A stretch of 64,000 nucleotides of DNA from Eopsaltria australis (taxonomy: Eukaryota; Chordata; Aves; Passeriformes; Petroicidae), in contig JAVTVJ010000541.1 in assembly GCA_034509425.1 (NCBI GenBank), positions 682,001 to 746,000 of the forward strand, given 5' to 3'. The translations under genes were made by a program, and so were the position numbers. The notes beneath the pieces were generated by a model. That model saw nothing but the letters and a program-made list of their open reading frames with translations, did no database searches and was not told the DNA's origin. This document shows positions 11,724 through 23,139 of this stretch, piece by piece. The stretch's first letter is position 1. The number at the start of each line of letters is the position of its first letter.

Positions 11724-14700
11724 CTGCATCAGGAGAAACACATGAAGCATCAGGTTTGGCAGGGTTTATTTCTGATTCTGAAAGGAAGCTGTATGTTAAT
11801 ATGCCACAAAGGAAGTTCATTTACTAAGTACAGTATTCTGCATGACCACCTATTAAATAAATCTACATCAAAGTCTTCAGAGCAGATTTTGAAATGGCAC
11901 CTAACCTGTGAAAATACCAAAAGGGGTGTGTATTCAATTGCCATTTCAGCCATACTTCCAAATCTGTCACATCTTGTGTTTCGTTTTGTGTCCTGAAAAA
12001 GCCCCAGTTCAGCAGAAATAGAAAAGAAAAATGCAATGATCTACCAAATATCCTGTGAACTCCTCAGTCCCTCTTCAGGGCTGAATCTGGTCAGAAAGGT
12101 ATTAACTGTCTTCATACAGCCACTCCTACAACAGACATTATTCTGGGCAGTACTAAGAGAGGGTGGAGATCACAGCCTTTTTCTCTCAGGTACTCTCCCA
12201 GAAACCCTACCCATACCCTTGCAAAGCAGTGTGTAGCAACCTGGTAAAGTGCAAAGTAACATTTTAAAAAATATATTTTTCAAATTTTTGATCCTAAAAA
12301 AAACCACCACCAGGTTTATAGAACACTGCTAAAGAATGAGGCTTACTGACAGTAGGGTGCTGTCTTAAAGTATCTTCTGAAAAGCCCTGAGGTCCATGGA
12401 GAACCATGTACACAAGCTGAAACTCACTGTTATGTAGAACAATCTGTCACTGACCACTAACAACAGGCAGGTGTAGGGAGTTTCTTCATTGAGAAATTTC
12501 TCAATCCTGACACAGTATCCCGTGCAGAGCTTGATGCTCATTAAACTGGATCTAGGATTTCAGTATTAATTTTTATTTAGAAAACCAAAATAAACGGGCC
12601 TGCCTCATTTTTATTTTTAATCAATTTCACCACCTACTTCTTTATACTGATTCAAATCCTACCTAGCTTCTTTCTGACATGCAAATACAACCGTTTACGA
12701 GAAAAGCCTGCAAAGCCAGAAGAGAGTGATTTTGCCCCTCCTTCAAGCTTTTGCTCTTTGCATTTATCAGGCCCTAAGATCCAGCCATAGCTGATTTTAC
12801 AGGAAGGCCAGTGGGAGAGGTAAGACACTTGCATTTTAAGGCACGAGGGCGTTGTCTTTGATGAAAGCAGCCTTTAGTCACAATGCTAATTAGTCATTGA
12901 AGTTAAATAGGTGCTCAAAAACCAAACCAAGGACAGAGAAGTTCAAATTGCGTATTCAACAACCTCTTTCACTCTTAAAATCACACTTAATGACTGTACT
13001 TACAGATACTTTACCGGAATTCTGAGAAATTATTCCAAGTCACTGAGGTTTTTTCAGTCTAACCTTACCATTTTAACGCAAATTTCACAACTACAAAAAT
13101 AATATAAGTAGTACTTAAAAAATAAAACTCCCACCCTTTCACAAACTAAATAAACCAGATTCCCCTCAGGATTATTGAATTTTTCTGGCAAACACAGTTT
13201 TTGTGAGGGGAGGGGCAAATTAGGATGCTGGTGACCTGCCAGCAAGAACTATCAAATCAAATTTTGATCACTGACAAAGCTGAACTTCAAACCTGTTCAA
13301 CACTGCAAGAAAATAACTGAGGTCAGGTCTACATGAGGTAGCAGGAGGTAACAGAAGATGAACAGGCAATTCACATTCTAAAAGTGCACTTACTTGTAAC
13401 AGAGGGTACAAAGCTGTGAGACCTCCGTTTGTTACTGTTCGTGAAGAGGACAAGGAGGGCATTTCTGCTCTCCTGCAAAGTGCCCTGGCTCTTGGCAAAT
13501 GTAACCACGTCGCGTTCCATTCCATTGCTGGATACATGTGTCGTAGTTATCCAAAAGCCATGGTTGGAGCGGCTGTTTCCGACCCACCTGGAAACCTGGA
13601 GACGACAGGGGAAAGAAAAAATATTGTTTCAATATTCTAATTACAGGATTATGATTAAGCAACGTTTCTATTAGAAAAAGAGAATAGGCAACAAGCTATG
13701 AGAGCATAAGGACATATAACCGAAGTGAAATAACTGTATAGCTGAGACTCCATTGAATTTAATATTTAAACCAGTAATTCAACACTTAAAAATACAAAAT
13801 AGCATATGCATTCCCCAAAGCTACATTTACAGAAAGATAATTAATTTCAGAGAATTTACCAGTGAACACTGGAGTATAGAAGTTAATATTAAAATTAACT
13901 CTCTCTGACTTTCAGCAGAAATTTATTTTTCATAGCAATCTCAACACAGTAATATGAACTCTCCAGATTTATCACAGCATTAAGACTCATGTAAATCTAA
14001 AAACCATGGCATTTGAAGAAATTCACAATCAAACAAATTTACTTATCTAATTGTTATAATTACACACTGATAGATAAGGCCAGGCCATTCTCTAGCAGGA
14101 ATATCATGACTTGAGGTGGAAATCAACCAGTCATCCAAGCATGGTGTTCAGTCAGATCATAAAGCCTAGGCAAGGAAAAACACTGTCCCAGAGTACAGTT
14201 TTAAACCATGTGTGGGTTCTTTTGCTGTGGAAAGGCATTCTCCTACTGTTACAATTTATGGATAGCTACAAAACAAATCTTGAAGCTCACAAATACAGAA
14301 ATCTACGGGGGAAGTTGAATGACAGGCAATCCAAACATAATAAACTCCAGAAACACAACGTTGAAGCATACTGCCCTACAGAAATGTTGCCAGAATAAAA
14401 AGGAGAAATGAAAACCTACTCTTAGTACACAACCAAGGCCAAATGCTTTGGCAGTCTAAGGACTAACACAAGGTTTTAGTCACTTGGTCTGATGTCCCTC
14501 CATCCTAGGTTTGTGCTACCCAATTCTCACCATGCTTGTGCTCCTAGCAGCTCATAAACACTTCTTCAATTCAGATAGCACCAGGTGTACTTTTAAGGGT
14601 AGAGAGAAAGCTTCTCCCTCTGCTGCTGTCCTTCAGTTTGAACTGACCTCAAAACCCAGCTTAATGGCAATGCTGGAGTTATAAGGTGTGACCTTCAAAG

Positions 14701-16111
14701 ATTTAGAAATAAAATTAAGTCAGACTTCTCTGCTTACTGTTTGTGTGACATTGAAGACTTCCCAGCCTTCCGTGTACAGGGACAATAATCTTGATGCAAT
14801 GAGATGTTTTTTGTGTGGCTTATTTTCACTCTCCAAGAGCTCATACACTTCCACCTAAATAACAGCAATATACAACAAAAACAAGAAAAAATTAATTCGA
14901 TTGTTCTTACAGCAAAATAGGAGGATGAAGATTATGTAGGTTCCTGCTACATCACAGCTGTAAAACTGTACCGTGATTCTAAAAAAAGGCAAAAAGTAGA
15001 TTTTTAACAGAAAAACAGTTACTGCTACATACATCTACTTCTGTATGTGTTCCGAGGCAGGATACCGACTACAGATACTACAGAAAAATATCCTGATCGT
15101 CCTTATCCTGTTTTGAACACCTGATACCATCAAAGTCTTCTATTCTTCCACATATTTGTTTGCAGGTTTGCAAAAAGTCCAAACCTGCCCTTTGTCAGAG
15201 GAACAGATACATTCAATTTCTTTACCCGCCCTGTTTTCCCATTAGTCGCTAGTTGCTATTCCTATTTTTCGCAGCATCTCCAACAGATAGATTTCAATTC
15301 GAATTTCGAAACATCTCAAATCCCAGAACAGTACAGTTTGATTTGGGATAGCTCTGACATTGGTATCTTTATGGAAAGCTCACTGCCCTAGCACAAAGGA
15401 CAGCGTACTGCCAAAGTCAAAACATTGCGTTACTTCTTTGCATGGTAGAGGCAAAGAAAAAGTGAGGACGACAAAACAAAAATAATAATAAAGCAGGTCT
15501 GTGTGGTACATAGTTGCACTCGTCATTTTCAGTATTAGTAACAAAGATAGCACAATTAAGTGTTTAACTGTTTCCCCACTTACTTTGCAGAAGTGTTGCA
15601 CGTCGGACCTTTTGGACCGATGTGTCCTCTTAAGCTTGAAGACCCTGAACTCGGCTTTCAGCATCTGCTCGCCCTTCTCCATCGCGCTGATGTCGAAGTA
15701 GAAGTGGTGGTGGTCCACGTGAACTGGAAAAGACCCTTCTTTAGAAACAACGCCAGACCCCGCCGGGCCTGCGCCCACCCGCCAGGGGACTGACCGCGGG
15801 CTCGGCCCCGCCGCCCCGGGCCCACCTCTGTCCTCGAAGCTGCGCACCACGTCGCCCTGCAGCAGCCCCGGGGCGCGGGTGATGCCGTTGGCGTCGGCCA
15901 CCTTGTTGAAGAGATCCACCATGAACTGGGGCGGCTTCTTGCGGGGCAGCACGTCGGGCGGCAGCTCCTCGATGTCGAAGACCTCCCGCAGGCGCTGCAA
16001 GGCCGCCGCCAGCACCTCGTCCCGCGGGTCGGGGCGCAGGGACAGGGGCAGGGGCAGGGCGATCGCCGCCCGCAGGCTCAGCAGCCCGGCCAGGCACAGC
16101 CACAGGGCCAT
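11329..16111 (-). CDS. ADMP-type BMP/TGF-beta family ligand, five exons, complete
   Basis: A secreted BMP-subfamily growth factor. CDS on the minus strand: join of 15826-16111, 15584-15723, 14738-14854, 13394-13595 and 11329-11723, giving 379 residues with consistent phases. The start is the Met at 16111 because it opens a signal peptide (MALWLCLAGLLSLRAAIA); the frame is open further upstream but is GC-rich and has no signal. A BMP prodomain follows (PPQFMVDLFNKVAD; HHHFYFDIS; EGWEVFNVTQ with an N-glycosylation site). A furin-type RRPR then precedes a mature part of about 116 residues with seven cysteines in the TGF-beta knot spacing (ACHRRELYVDF, IGWSGWII, YCRGSC, PCCVP, CGCH end) and one NAT glycosylation site. 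Length and motifs fit anti-dorsalizing morphogenetic protein (ADMP or the related ADMP2), a ligand kept in fish, frogs and birds and, as I understand it, lost in mammals. ADMP versus ADMP2 cannot be settled without a tree. Family call firm; subfamily likely. Confidence 0.88.
13394..13595 (-). CDS. ADMP-like exon 4: end of prodomain
   Basis: Acceptor TCGTCTCCAG and donor GTAAGT, leaving phase 1. Encodes VSRWVGNSRSNHGFWITTTH, then NALLVLFTNSNKRRSHSF. The W-x-x-N...NHGF and ALLVLFT pieces are typical of the last prodomain strands. The exon join rebuilds an Asn codon with exon 5. Confidence 0.87.
14738..14854 (-). CDS. ADMP-like exon 3: prodomain
   Basis: 39 codons in phase 0 between acceptor TTATTTAG and donor GTAAGC. 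Encodes VEVYELLESENKPHKKHLIA and SRLLSLYTEGWEVFNVTQT. The GWEVFNVT motif is the usual prodomain signature of BMP-type ligands, with the Asn a likely glycosylation site. Confidence 0.87.
15584..15723 (-). CDS. ADMP-like exon 2: prodomain
   Basis: Acceptor TTTTCCAG before 15723 and donor GTAAGT after 15584. It encodes HVDHHHFYFDISAMEKGE and EFRVFKLKRTHRSKRSDVQ, ending HFCK. The first strand of the prodomain beta region is clear. The segment RSKR-S matches a furin consensus in an unexpected place, inside the prodomain. Confidence 0.88.
15724..15825 (-). other. Very short intron 1 (102 bp) of the ADMP-like gene, open in frame
   Basis: GTGGGC donor and CAG acceptor. Length is divisible by three and no stop occurs in the gene's reading frame, so retention would add 34 residues between prodomain exons 1 and 2 without breaking the frame. 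Family alignment supports removal. Confidence 0.75.
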
Positions 16112-16440
16112 GGACGGCGGCGCGGGCTCGGCCGGGCCTCGGGGGCCCCGCGGCCGTGACCGCGCTGCGTGAGGGGACAGCGGCCCTTCCGCGGGCCCGG
16201 CCCGGCCCGGCTGGGCGCAGCCAGGCGAGAGCGCGGAGCTCCGGGCAGGGCCCGCAGCCCTGAGGGCCAAAGGCCCCGGGCAGGGGCGGCCGCGCCGCGC
16301 CCGGGCCATCAGCGGCGCTTAAGGACTCAAAGGGGCAGCGCCGTGCGCTCGCTCGTTGGCATCAGAGCGGCCGCGGGGCTCGGGCTCTCGGGGGAAGGGC
16401 CGGCTGTCAGCCATGAACATCGCACTTGCGAAACCCCTAT
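15740..16440. promoter_or_regulatory. CpG island over the start of the ADMP-like gene
   Basis: CpG-dense G+C-rich sequence covering exon 1 and about 330 bases upstream. It lacks a clear TATA box. It is the likely promoter of the ADMP-like gene and, because a plus-strand exon candidate follows at 16469, may be bidirectional. Confidence 0.6.
15826..16111 (-). CDS. ADMP-like exon 1: signal peptide and start of prodomain
   Basis: Residues 1-95. Hydrophobic leader at 1-18, then DEVLAAALQRLREVFDIEE and the BMP-type KPPQFMVDLFNKVAD segment. It ends in phase 1 (GAC AGA G) at a GTGGGC donor. The exon is very GC-rich and lies in a CpG island. Confidence 0.88.
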
Positions 16441-16480
16441 CCTTTAAATCTACCGTCTTTTCTTTCAGCCGAAAAAGGCT

Positions 16481-19400
16481 ATGGTTTGGAGATTGCTGAG
16501 CCCAGGTGATGTTTCCTGTCGTTGCCGCAGCAATAAAAAGAATACTGGGACCTGGGCGTGAACTTCTGTACTTCCCTACCTCCGGAATGCCCTGGGTACC
16601 CTCCGGTGTCACAGCCTGAGCAGTGCCCGCGGTCCCCGGTACCCTCCGGTGTCACAGCCTGACAGCAGCTCCCCAGGCTCAAACTCCGGCTCTGCATCTG
16701 CCCGCTGGGAGGAAGCTTTAAGGACAGACTCCGGGATTCTGCTAGTGCAGTGCAGCAAGAACCACCAGGCTTCGAAGTATTCAGGGATAGGGGCAGGAAT
16801 ACACATTCTGACGAGCTGTTTTAAGGCTTAACTATTTCCCAGAGTCAACCAGCTTTCAGTAATTTGCCTTTTTTCCACCCATTGGTTGATGAAGGGGATT
16901 CCACACCCCCCACCCCCCAAAAAAATACTGAAACAGAAAACCAACCCAAAAGAACCCATCCCAGTCCTAAGGACCCTGCATAGTAGTCCTTTTTAAGGCA
17001 GCCTGGCAACTTAGAGAGGAGCAAATAGACCTTCCTGATGGTTCATGCAGCAGTGCCTGTTCTGCTTGTGCCACACTGCGCTGTGTTCTCTTTCCAGGCA
17101 GGAAAGTAACGGGATGTAGTTTCTGGGGCAGATAAAAATGTCTGCTAGCTCCTCTGCTTAGCCACACGATGTTAGACAGGACTACTTGCACTGAGCAAGC
17201 AGGTGGACTTATAGGAGAATAAGGTGGGGACAAAGAGGCCACAGCTCCACACAGTCCTGAATTTTTGCCACATGAAGTGCAAAAGACTGGTGGAGGAAAA
17301 TGAGAAGCAGGCTTGGGTTAATCAGACCAGTGTAAAGAGCACTGTTGCTGCACATAAAGCTTCAGCCAATTTTGGTCCTCAAAATGCTCCAGTTGTCTTC
17401 TAAGGGTTGCAGGTATCTCAGCTCATGCCTAACAACAGTGCTGGATCAAATAATACCCATTCAGCTACCTGCCTGAGAGCTTGGAAAGAGACTAATATGA
17501 TAGGAGAAGTCATCACTAGACTGTTTTCCAGTCAACCTAAAAAGCTTTGCTTCCACTTCACTGCTTCTTCATATGCTTATCTTCACAAACCCTACCCTGC
17601 CCTTGGGTCTCTTCATTTACTCCCAGTATCCTCCCTAGGCATATACCTTCATTTTTACTCTCATGGTGCTGCTTCCAGACATTAATGTCTGGGAACACAT
17701 AGCTAGGGTTCCCAAAGAATCTTAACTCTGCCCCAGAGGCAAAGATTTATGAAAAAAATCCTCTCTGTTTAATATAAGCTGGGACCACAAACAACGAAAT
17801 GCCTCTATTGTAGTGTAACTGCAAAAATTCCAGCCTACAGTTAGCCAAACATAACCCACTGAGTGCTGTGTTCTTTTATTTTCATATTTCTGATTAGGCA
17901 AACAACATAATGAAAGCCTCTCTCCCTATTCTTTTGTAAGACTGCATGACTCACCACTTATGTAAGCCTTATGCAGGAATTGGTCATAGCTCCTCTGATG
18001 ATTCTAAGTCCTGGTTTGCAATTAGTGCAAGGCTTCAACCTCCCTGTTCTGTACAATAAAAATAGGTTCTCTCAACTTAGATGTTGTGAGCAGTGTGGCT
18101 TTGGGAGTCCAGGAAAAGCTGGGAATCTGTAGGGAACTATGATAGATAGTTAACTTAAAATTTTAGGTGGATTCTGTAGAGTTCAGCATTGGCATCACTT
18201 TCCCTTCTCTCTCAAATGTCTGGATAAACAGCTTGTTGGGCCTGAACAGTTCACAATCATTAGGTTTTCAGGTATAATGTATGGCTAAGAATGGGAGTAT
18301 TTATTATATGGCCTGCCACATCATCTTTGATGTCATTGTGGTGAATATAGGGTAGCAATATTGAAAAAGCATGGTTATTGCATGGTACCATTAGTGGCCA
18401 GAGCAAACTTGGGAGCCTCCATTGTGCATTTCAGAACTTTACCAAGTTTGGACTGAAGGGCAAGTCCAACCCTGCTGTTCAGAAAGGAAGAACTCAGGTC
18501 AGAACACACCTTCCCGTCTCTCATTTGTGTCACATCAGCATGAACAATAAGAGCCCGTGGGTAGAGCAGGCTGGAAGCTGCTTCTTTCTCAACACAGCTG
18601 CCTGACACTTCCTGTTTTCTATGCTGGTTCTGTAGTTCCTAACTTAGTGACTCACAACAGGTCTATTCTTTCTGGGGAAAAGGAGATTACTTTTCTGCTC
18701 TGTGAATGAAACGATGCTCTGCGGTCTTTGCCAGGTTTTTCAGGGAGGGAGCAAGAACACAAGGTGTTTCACTCACTTCCATAGCAGTTTAGGCCCATTC
18801 AAAAAAGAAAAGAGGAATGGCCCTTACATGGAAGGTGTCAGACTCCTCTGCTTTTAGTGGTAGGAGAGGCGGCAAAAGTACGGCCACCAGAACAAGTTAA
18901 GAATTACTAAGGAAAGCTTCATCTACTAAGTCTCAGCTGAAGGCACAGGACTGTACCACATCAGCAATACTGCGTGAAGTAGGAGTGGTGACATCACCCC
19001 AGAGCCTAGAATAGCAATCCCGTGAGGGCTGGGTAGATGGAGAGAGCCACTGAGTTAGTAAACATTTAGTATATTCAGCATTTAGCCTGAATGTTGGAAC
19101 ATGGACATTATAAATGGCCCTAAGTAACAGAGAGTGTTTTTACCCTGTATCTAATATATAAATACCTCTCCCAGAGGAGATAAACTCCCAAGTGCAGACT
19201 CGGCAGCACATCCTGACTCCTAGACATGTGCCCTATGCAAGCCCTTCAAAAACTCCACTCTCAGCAACTTCCTGTGAGAGTTTTGTGTAAATTAGAGTTG
19301 CTGGATTAATGATCTAGACAATAAAATGCCATACTACCTGTTTTTCCAACCAGGAATTCTTATTGTGCTACCATTTCCTGAAGCATTTCTGAAGGACCTG

Positions 19401-21210
19401 AAAGATGTATTGCTTCCCTCTAAAGGCTGTATCCATCAGATGGAGAAACCAATGCAGGAATTACAGTGTTTGTATCCAAAGTTACCCAGAGGTTTTCAGC
19501 AGGAAATTCCAGACACCCCTGCTCCTAAAAGACCAAGGTAGATTACTCCACGTTTTAAATCATCTCAGTGACTGTTACTCAATGTAAAACATGAGGAAGA
19601 AATTTAGTAATTTCTTAGCCCATACATTGGAAGTAAGCCAAATTTGGATAAAGTTGCTATAGGGTCTCTTAATATTTAAATTTTTCACCATCTTTGTATA
19701 TCTTTTGAGAAAGCACAGCCACCACCAGCACAAGAGACATTGCATCATTCTTCCTCCTTGAATCACTGAGATACAGCTCTTCCACTGTTCCTTAACACTT
19801 CCTCCCTTCAAGAGAGAAATGTTTAAACTGTAATTACTGGATTTTACATATGAATCACAGCAGTATGCAAAAAGAATTCAAGTTAGATATTATCCCACTA
19901 GTTAAATTATTCATCTACCCAGTTCCTTATTTTAAAGATAAAATTATTTTTGAATAGGAGAAAAAGAAAATAGCAACCAAAGGCCTACAACCTTTAGCTA
20001 AGTCTTTTTTCTCTGTGTCAACATTTAGTTCTCTACCAGAGATGTGTTGATTGGCTATACATCTTCAGCAAAAGGGTGAACACAGGAGAGTAAGCACCTG
20101 GAATAATGTAAAAGGAGGGTCGAATGGGAGGACAATGGATAACGTCTTAATGAAGAAGAAGGTTTTTTTACCTCCCCCTTTACAAATATGGCATTATTTT
20201 TACAAATATTGAAACCAGAAGGAATAATTATGATGCTTTAACTTCTGCTGGTAAAGTACCAATGCAGCACGTTTTACCTAAACAATATACACAGTTCCCA
20301 CAATTGCTTACAGAGCAATCAAAGTTACTGCTATTTAGCTTTCTAGATTTTTATTCAACTGCATTTGTCTGCTCAGCTTTTAGCATCTTTACAGGAAAGA
20401 AATTTTCAGTAGTTCCCTGTGGTATGCTTTTTTAAATTTAAAGTTTATAATCACTGTTCCATGCTGACATGTCTTTCCTAAGTAAGATTTAATGTTTTTT
20501 CCCCCTGCTTGATTCCTAAATTAACATCTATATTTTGATTTTTCTTTACCCCCTTTTTACTGAGCTAAGAAAACAAAATATAAGAACACATGCATTCCAC
20601 ATGAGTGATTTTTGGAATCATGCACAAATAAAGTAGCAACTACCAACTGCAGCATTGAGTACTTGGAAACTGAGAGAGCTAAAATACAAGATTTGTTTGA
20701 CTATTCAACACTTAGTCAGGAACTGCTTCAGATATTCTGTGAAGATGTGAAAGGAATTCACTTTACACAGGTAAAACTAAACAAAAATCTGATATTTTAT
20801 GGAGTAAAAGTAGAATTATTCTGAAATAATTCTTCTGCATTAAAATGTATAGCAGCTATATTATATTCTAGAAAAACTTCTACCTACAAATCAGCCTGCA
20901 AACCTTTAATCACATATGCTTTTGAGATTAACTACTTACAAATATTTTTTGAGTATTATATTAACAGTAATTCAGTCCATAAAGATTTTCAACAAATGCA
21001 AGTACTGGAAAAAAGCTAGTTGTGAGGATGCATAATTTGAAATTGTTCAAATAATGGAAATATAATTAAAGATAATATGAATCATTTGGTCAGTGCACAG
21101 TATACAGGTGAAGATGCCTCCCTGCCCACTCTCCCCAGTGCCCAATGACTTCTAGAACACAGTTTTGTTTTTCCTTTTTTAATAAGTCAATAAAAGCCAA
21201 GAATTTATAA
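16481..21210 (+). CDS. Unrecognised candidate gene of about 132 aa, four phase-compatible exons
   Basis: Not recognised. Candidate join of 16481-16505, 19354-19537, 20653-20770 and 21139-21210. The first exon has a very good acceptor (CTTTTCTTTCAG at 16457-16468) and a start in good context (GGCTATGG). It reads MVWRLLSP and ends in phase 1 at CAG/GTGATG. The second starts after TTTTTCCAACCAG and ends AAG/GTAGAT in phase 2. The third (IEYLETERAKIQDLFDYSTL, then a leucine-rich stretch to HFTQ) ends CAG/GTAAAA in phase 0. The fourth follows CTGCCCACTCTCCCCAG and stops at TAA; an AATAAA lies at 21189-21194, inside the last codons, which is unusual. All junction phases agree, and the gene would run toward ERCC6 from the ADMP-like CpG island. 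Further exons may lie in the 2.8 kb gap. No family could be named; it could also be a decayed gene or chance. Confidence 0.35.
16595..16662. repeat. Two direct copies of a 25-bp unit
   Basis: GGTACCCTCCGGTGTCACAG followed by CCTGA occurs at 16595-16619 and again at 16638-16662, a period of 43 bases. A local tandem duplication next to the CpG island. Confidence 0.9.
16663..19353. other. Non-coding sequence right of the ADMP-like CpG island
   Basis: No supportable coding exon. It would be intron 1 of the plus-strand candidate gene if that is real. A strong-looking acceptor (TTTTATTTTCATATTTCTGATTAG, ending near 17896) has no matching donor in a suitable phase. Short C-rich and A-rich runs occur at about 16900-16925. 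Confidence 0.4.
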
Positions 21211-23139
21211 AAAGTACATGCACATCTATTTACATTAACAGATCAAGAAGCTGCAAACTCTCCTTAGTATACAGGAACTATGTCCTTAAAATTGGGAGTA
21301 TAAATAAAACAGGACACCAAAACTAACAGATAAGGTACAACACCAGCTTTGCTGACTGCTGAATTCCTGGTTTGTTGTTGAGATAAGTAGAGATGCACGG
21401 GGACATGACACCCCAACCAATCCAAATTCCCTATAGCTTTGAAGAAGACAGCAAAATTGGTTTGTTTTTACTCTTTTTCTGATCCATTTCAAGTCATATC
21501 AACAGCAATTGTAGCCCAAATTCTTTGTTTCATCTTTCTCTTGAAAGAGGGAATGTATGTGAATATAAATGGGATCAGAGAAAGATGTTAGAAGTCCCAT
21601 CTTCAATTGCTATTAGGAAAATAAACATTCTTGGATTGTCTGCCCTGTCCAATTCCAGCCTCTGAAAAGCCAATTGACCAGTTATTGAAACAGTGAAGCA
21701 CCACTTCTTGCAAACCTCTACAGATCCTTTATCACTGAGTAAAAACAAGAGGAAAAGCCACTGAAAGCATTTTAAAGTTGTTTTTTTTACAAAAAGAAAG
21801 TTTGTATTCTTGCTTCACCATTCATCTTTGAATATCTGTACTTCCACTTAAAGTAAACAAGAGAATTTCACAGTGAACAAAAAACCTAAAAGTAGCTCAA
21901 CTTTTCATAGCTTAGGGATAGGAAGCACATTAGGCATACTTAACTATTTCCAGTTTAAGCTATACAATAATTTAATGTTGCTGCAACAATGTGGTTTTCT
22001 TCTCAAAATCTGTCCACATTTTCCACCTTAAAATTTCCTTGTGTAGCACAAGAGTACCTTGAAGACAGACCCAATGTTGTACTTGGATTTTCTACAAATA
22101 ACCGGTATTAGAACTTAACCAACTGTCAAGCTTTAAGTTTTCCCTACCTATAGAAGATGAAAGATGTGTAACTTCCATATATGCTCCAACTATGCCCAAA
22201 AATTATTATGGTGAGCAAAATAAGTGACACCCTTCCCCCTCTAACCAACTAACACTGCAGTCTATGTCAAGGTATAACATTTTAAGTGCTAGGAGGTAAC
22301 TGGAAAGTTTTAGACATAAATCACAGTGAAACAGATGAATGGATTTCAATTATAAGTCCATAACCTGTGACAAACATAACAGCTACTGTCACCTCAGTTT
22401 TAAGAAATACTGTAGAGCAAGCACTTGCCAGTGGTGTATGGGACTGCAATTGGACTGCTGATTATGGTGTTAATGGGTGTTCTGCAATTTAGTAAGTTTT
22501 CCATAATTATAAATTGTGAGTTAACTCAATATCCTGCCACGCTTTCCACTTTTTGTGATTAAACCTCCACGGCATTAGAATTATTTCCCAAGTTAGTTAA
22601 ACATTACAACAAAATTCTCACTACTGATGAAAGTTACATAAAATGATTCTGATGCACTTGTCAGTACAAGTGAATCCCTCATGCTGACTACTATAATCTC
22701 TCCCTTTCCCCTTCTTTGTTTTTTTTTTTTTGATGGCACACTGTGTGCCCTATGACCGTTCAAGTAACAAACAGGAAATCAAGGAAGTAGTTTTCTGGAA
22801 TTTCACAGAAATCAAAGTCTCATAACCCATGGCAACATCCATGGTTCTTATTGTAATAACAGGTCAGTATATGTTCTTCATCCCATTTATATTAAGATTT
22901 CTTTTAAAGAAAAGGTGCTGATATTTTGTATTATTTAATCTATGAGGTAGATGGCACTTTCATATAAATAGTGTAAATCAGAAATTAAGTTAGTTTTAAG
23001 CCTGCAACAAGTCCTGCATCACTGACTGCTCAAGGCATTAATTAATTCAGAAATACAAAATACTTCAACATTTTAAAAGTCAAACAACAGTGCTCCTTTG
23101 AGAGGAGAATGGTGGTCAGCTGGACCCACTGATCAAGGG
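21211..23139. other. Region 3' of ERCC6, includes its probable 3'UTR
   Basis: No coding sequence. It must contain the ERCC6 3'UTR on the minus strand. A candidate polyadenylation signal ATTAAA lies at 22934-22939, about 200 bases past the stop; others lie further away. The exact end of the transcript cannot be set from sequence alone. Confidence 0.45.

Noticed and set aside
15380..16309. A 309-codon minus-strand frame starting 66 codons upstream of the ADMP-like start and running through intron 1
   Set aside because: The upstream extension is Gly/Pro/Arg/Ala-rich with no signal peptide, whereas the Met at 16111 opens a clear one. The frame after exon 2 runs into intron 2 sequence past a GTAAGT donor, and the real next exon is at 14738-14854.
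17868..17937. Possible extra exon of the plus-strand candidate after a strong pyrimidine-tract acceptor ending near 17896
   Set aside because: The only donor close by (CTTTT/GTAAGA) leaves a 38-base exon whose exit phase does not fit the next exon at 19354.
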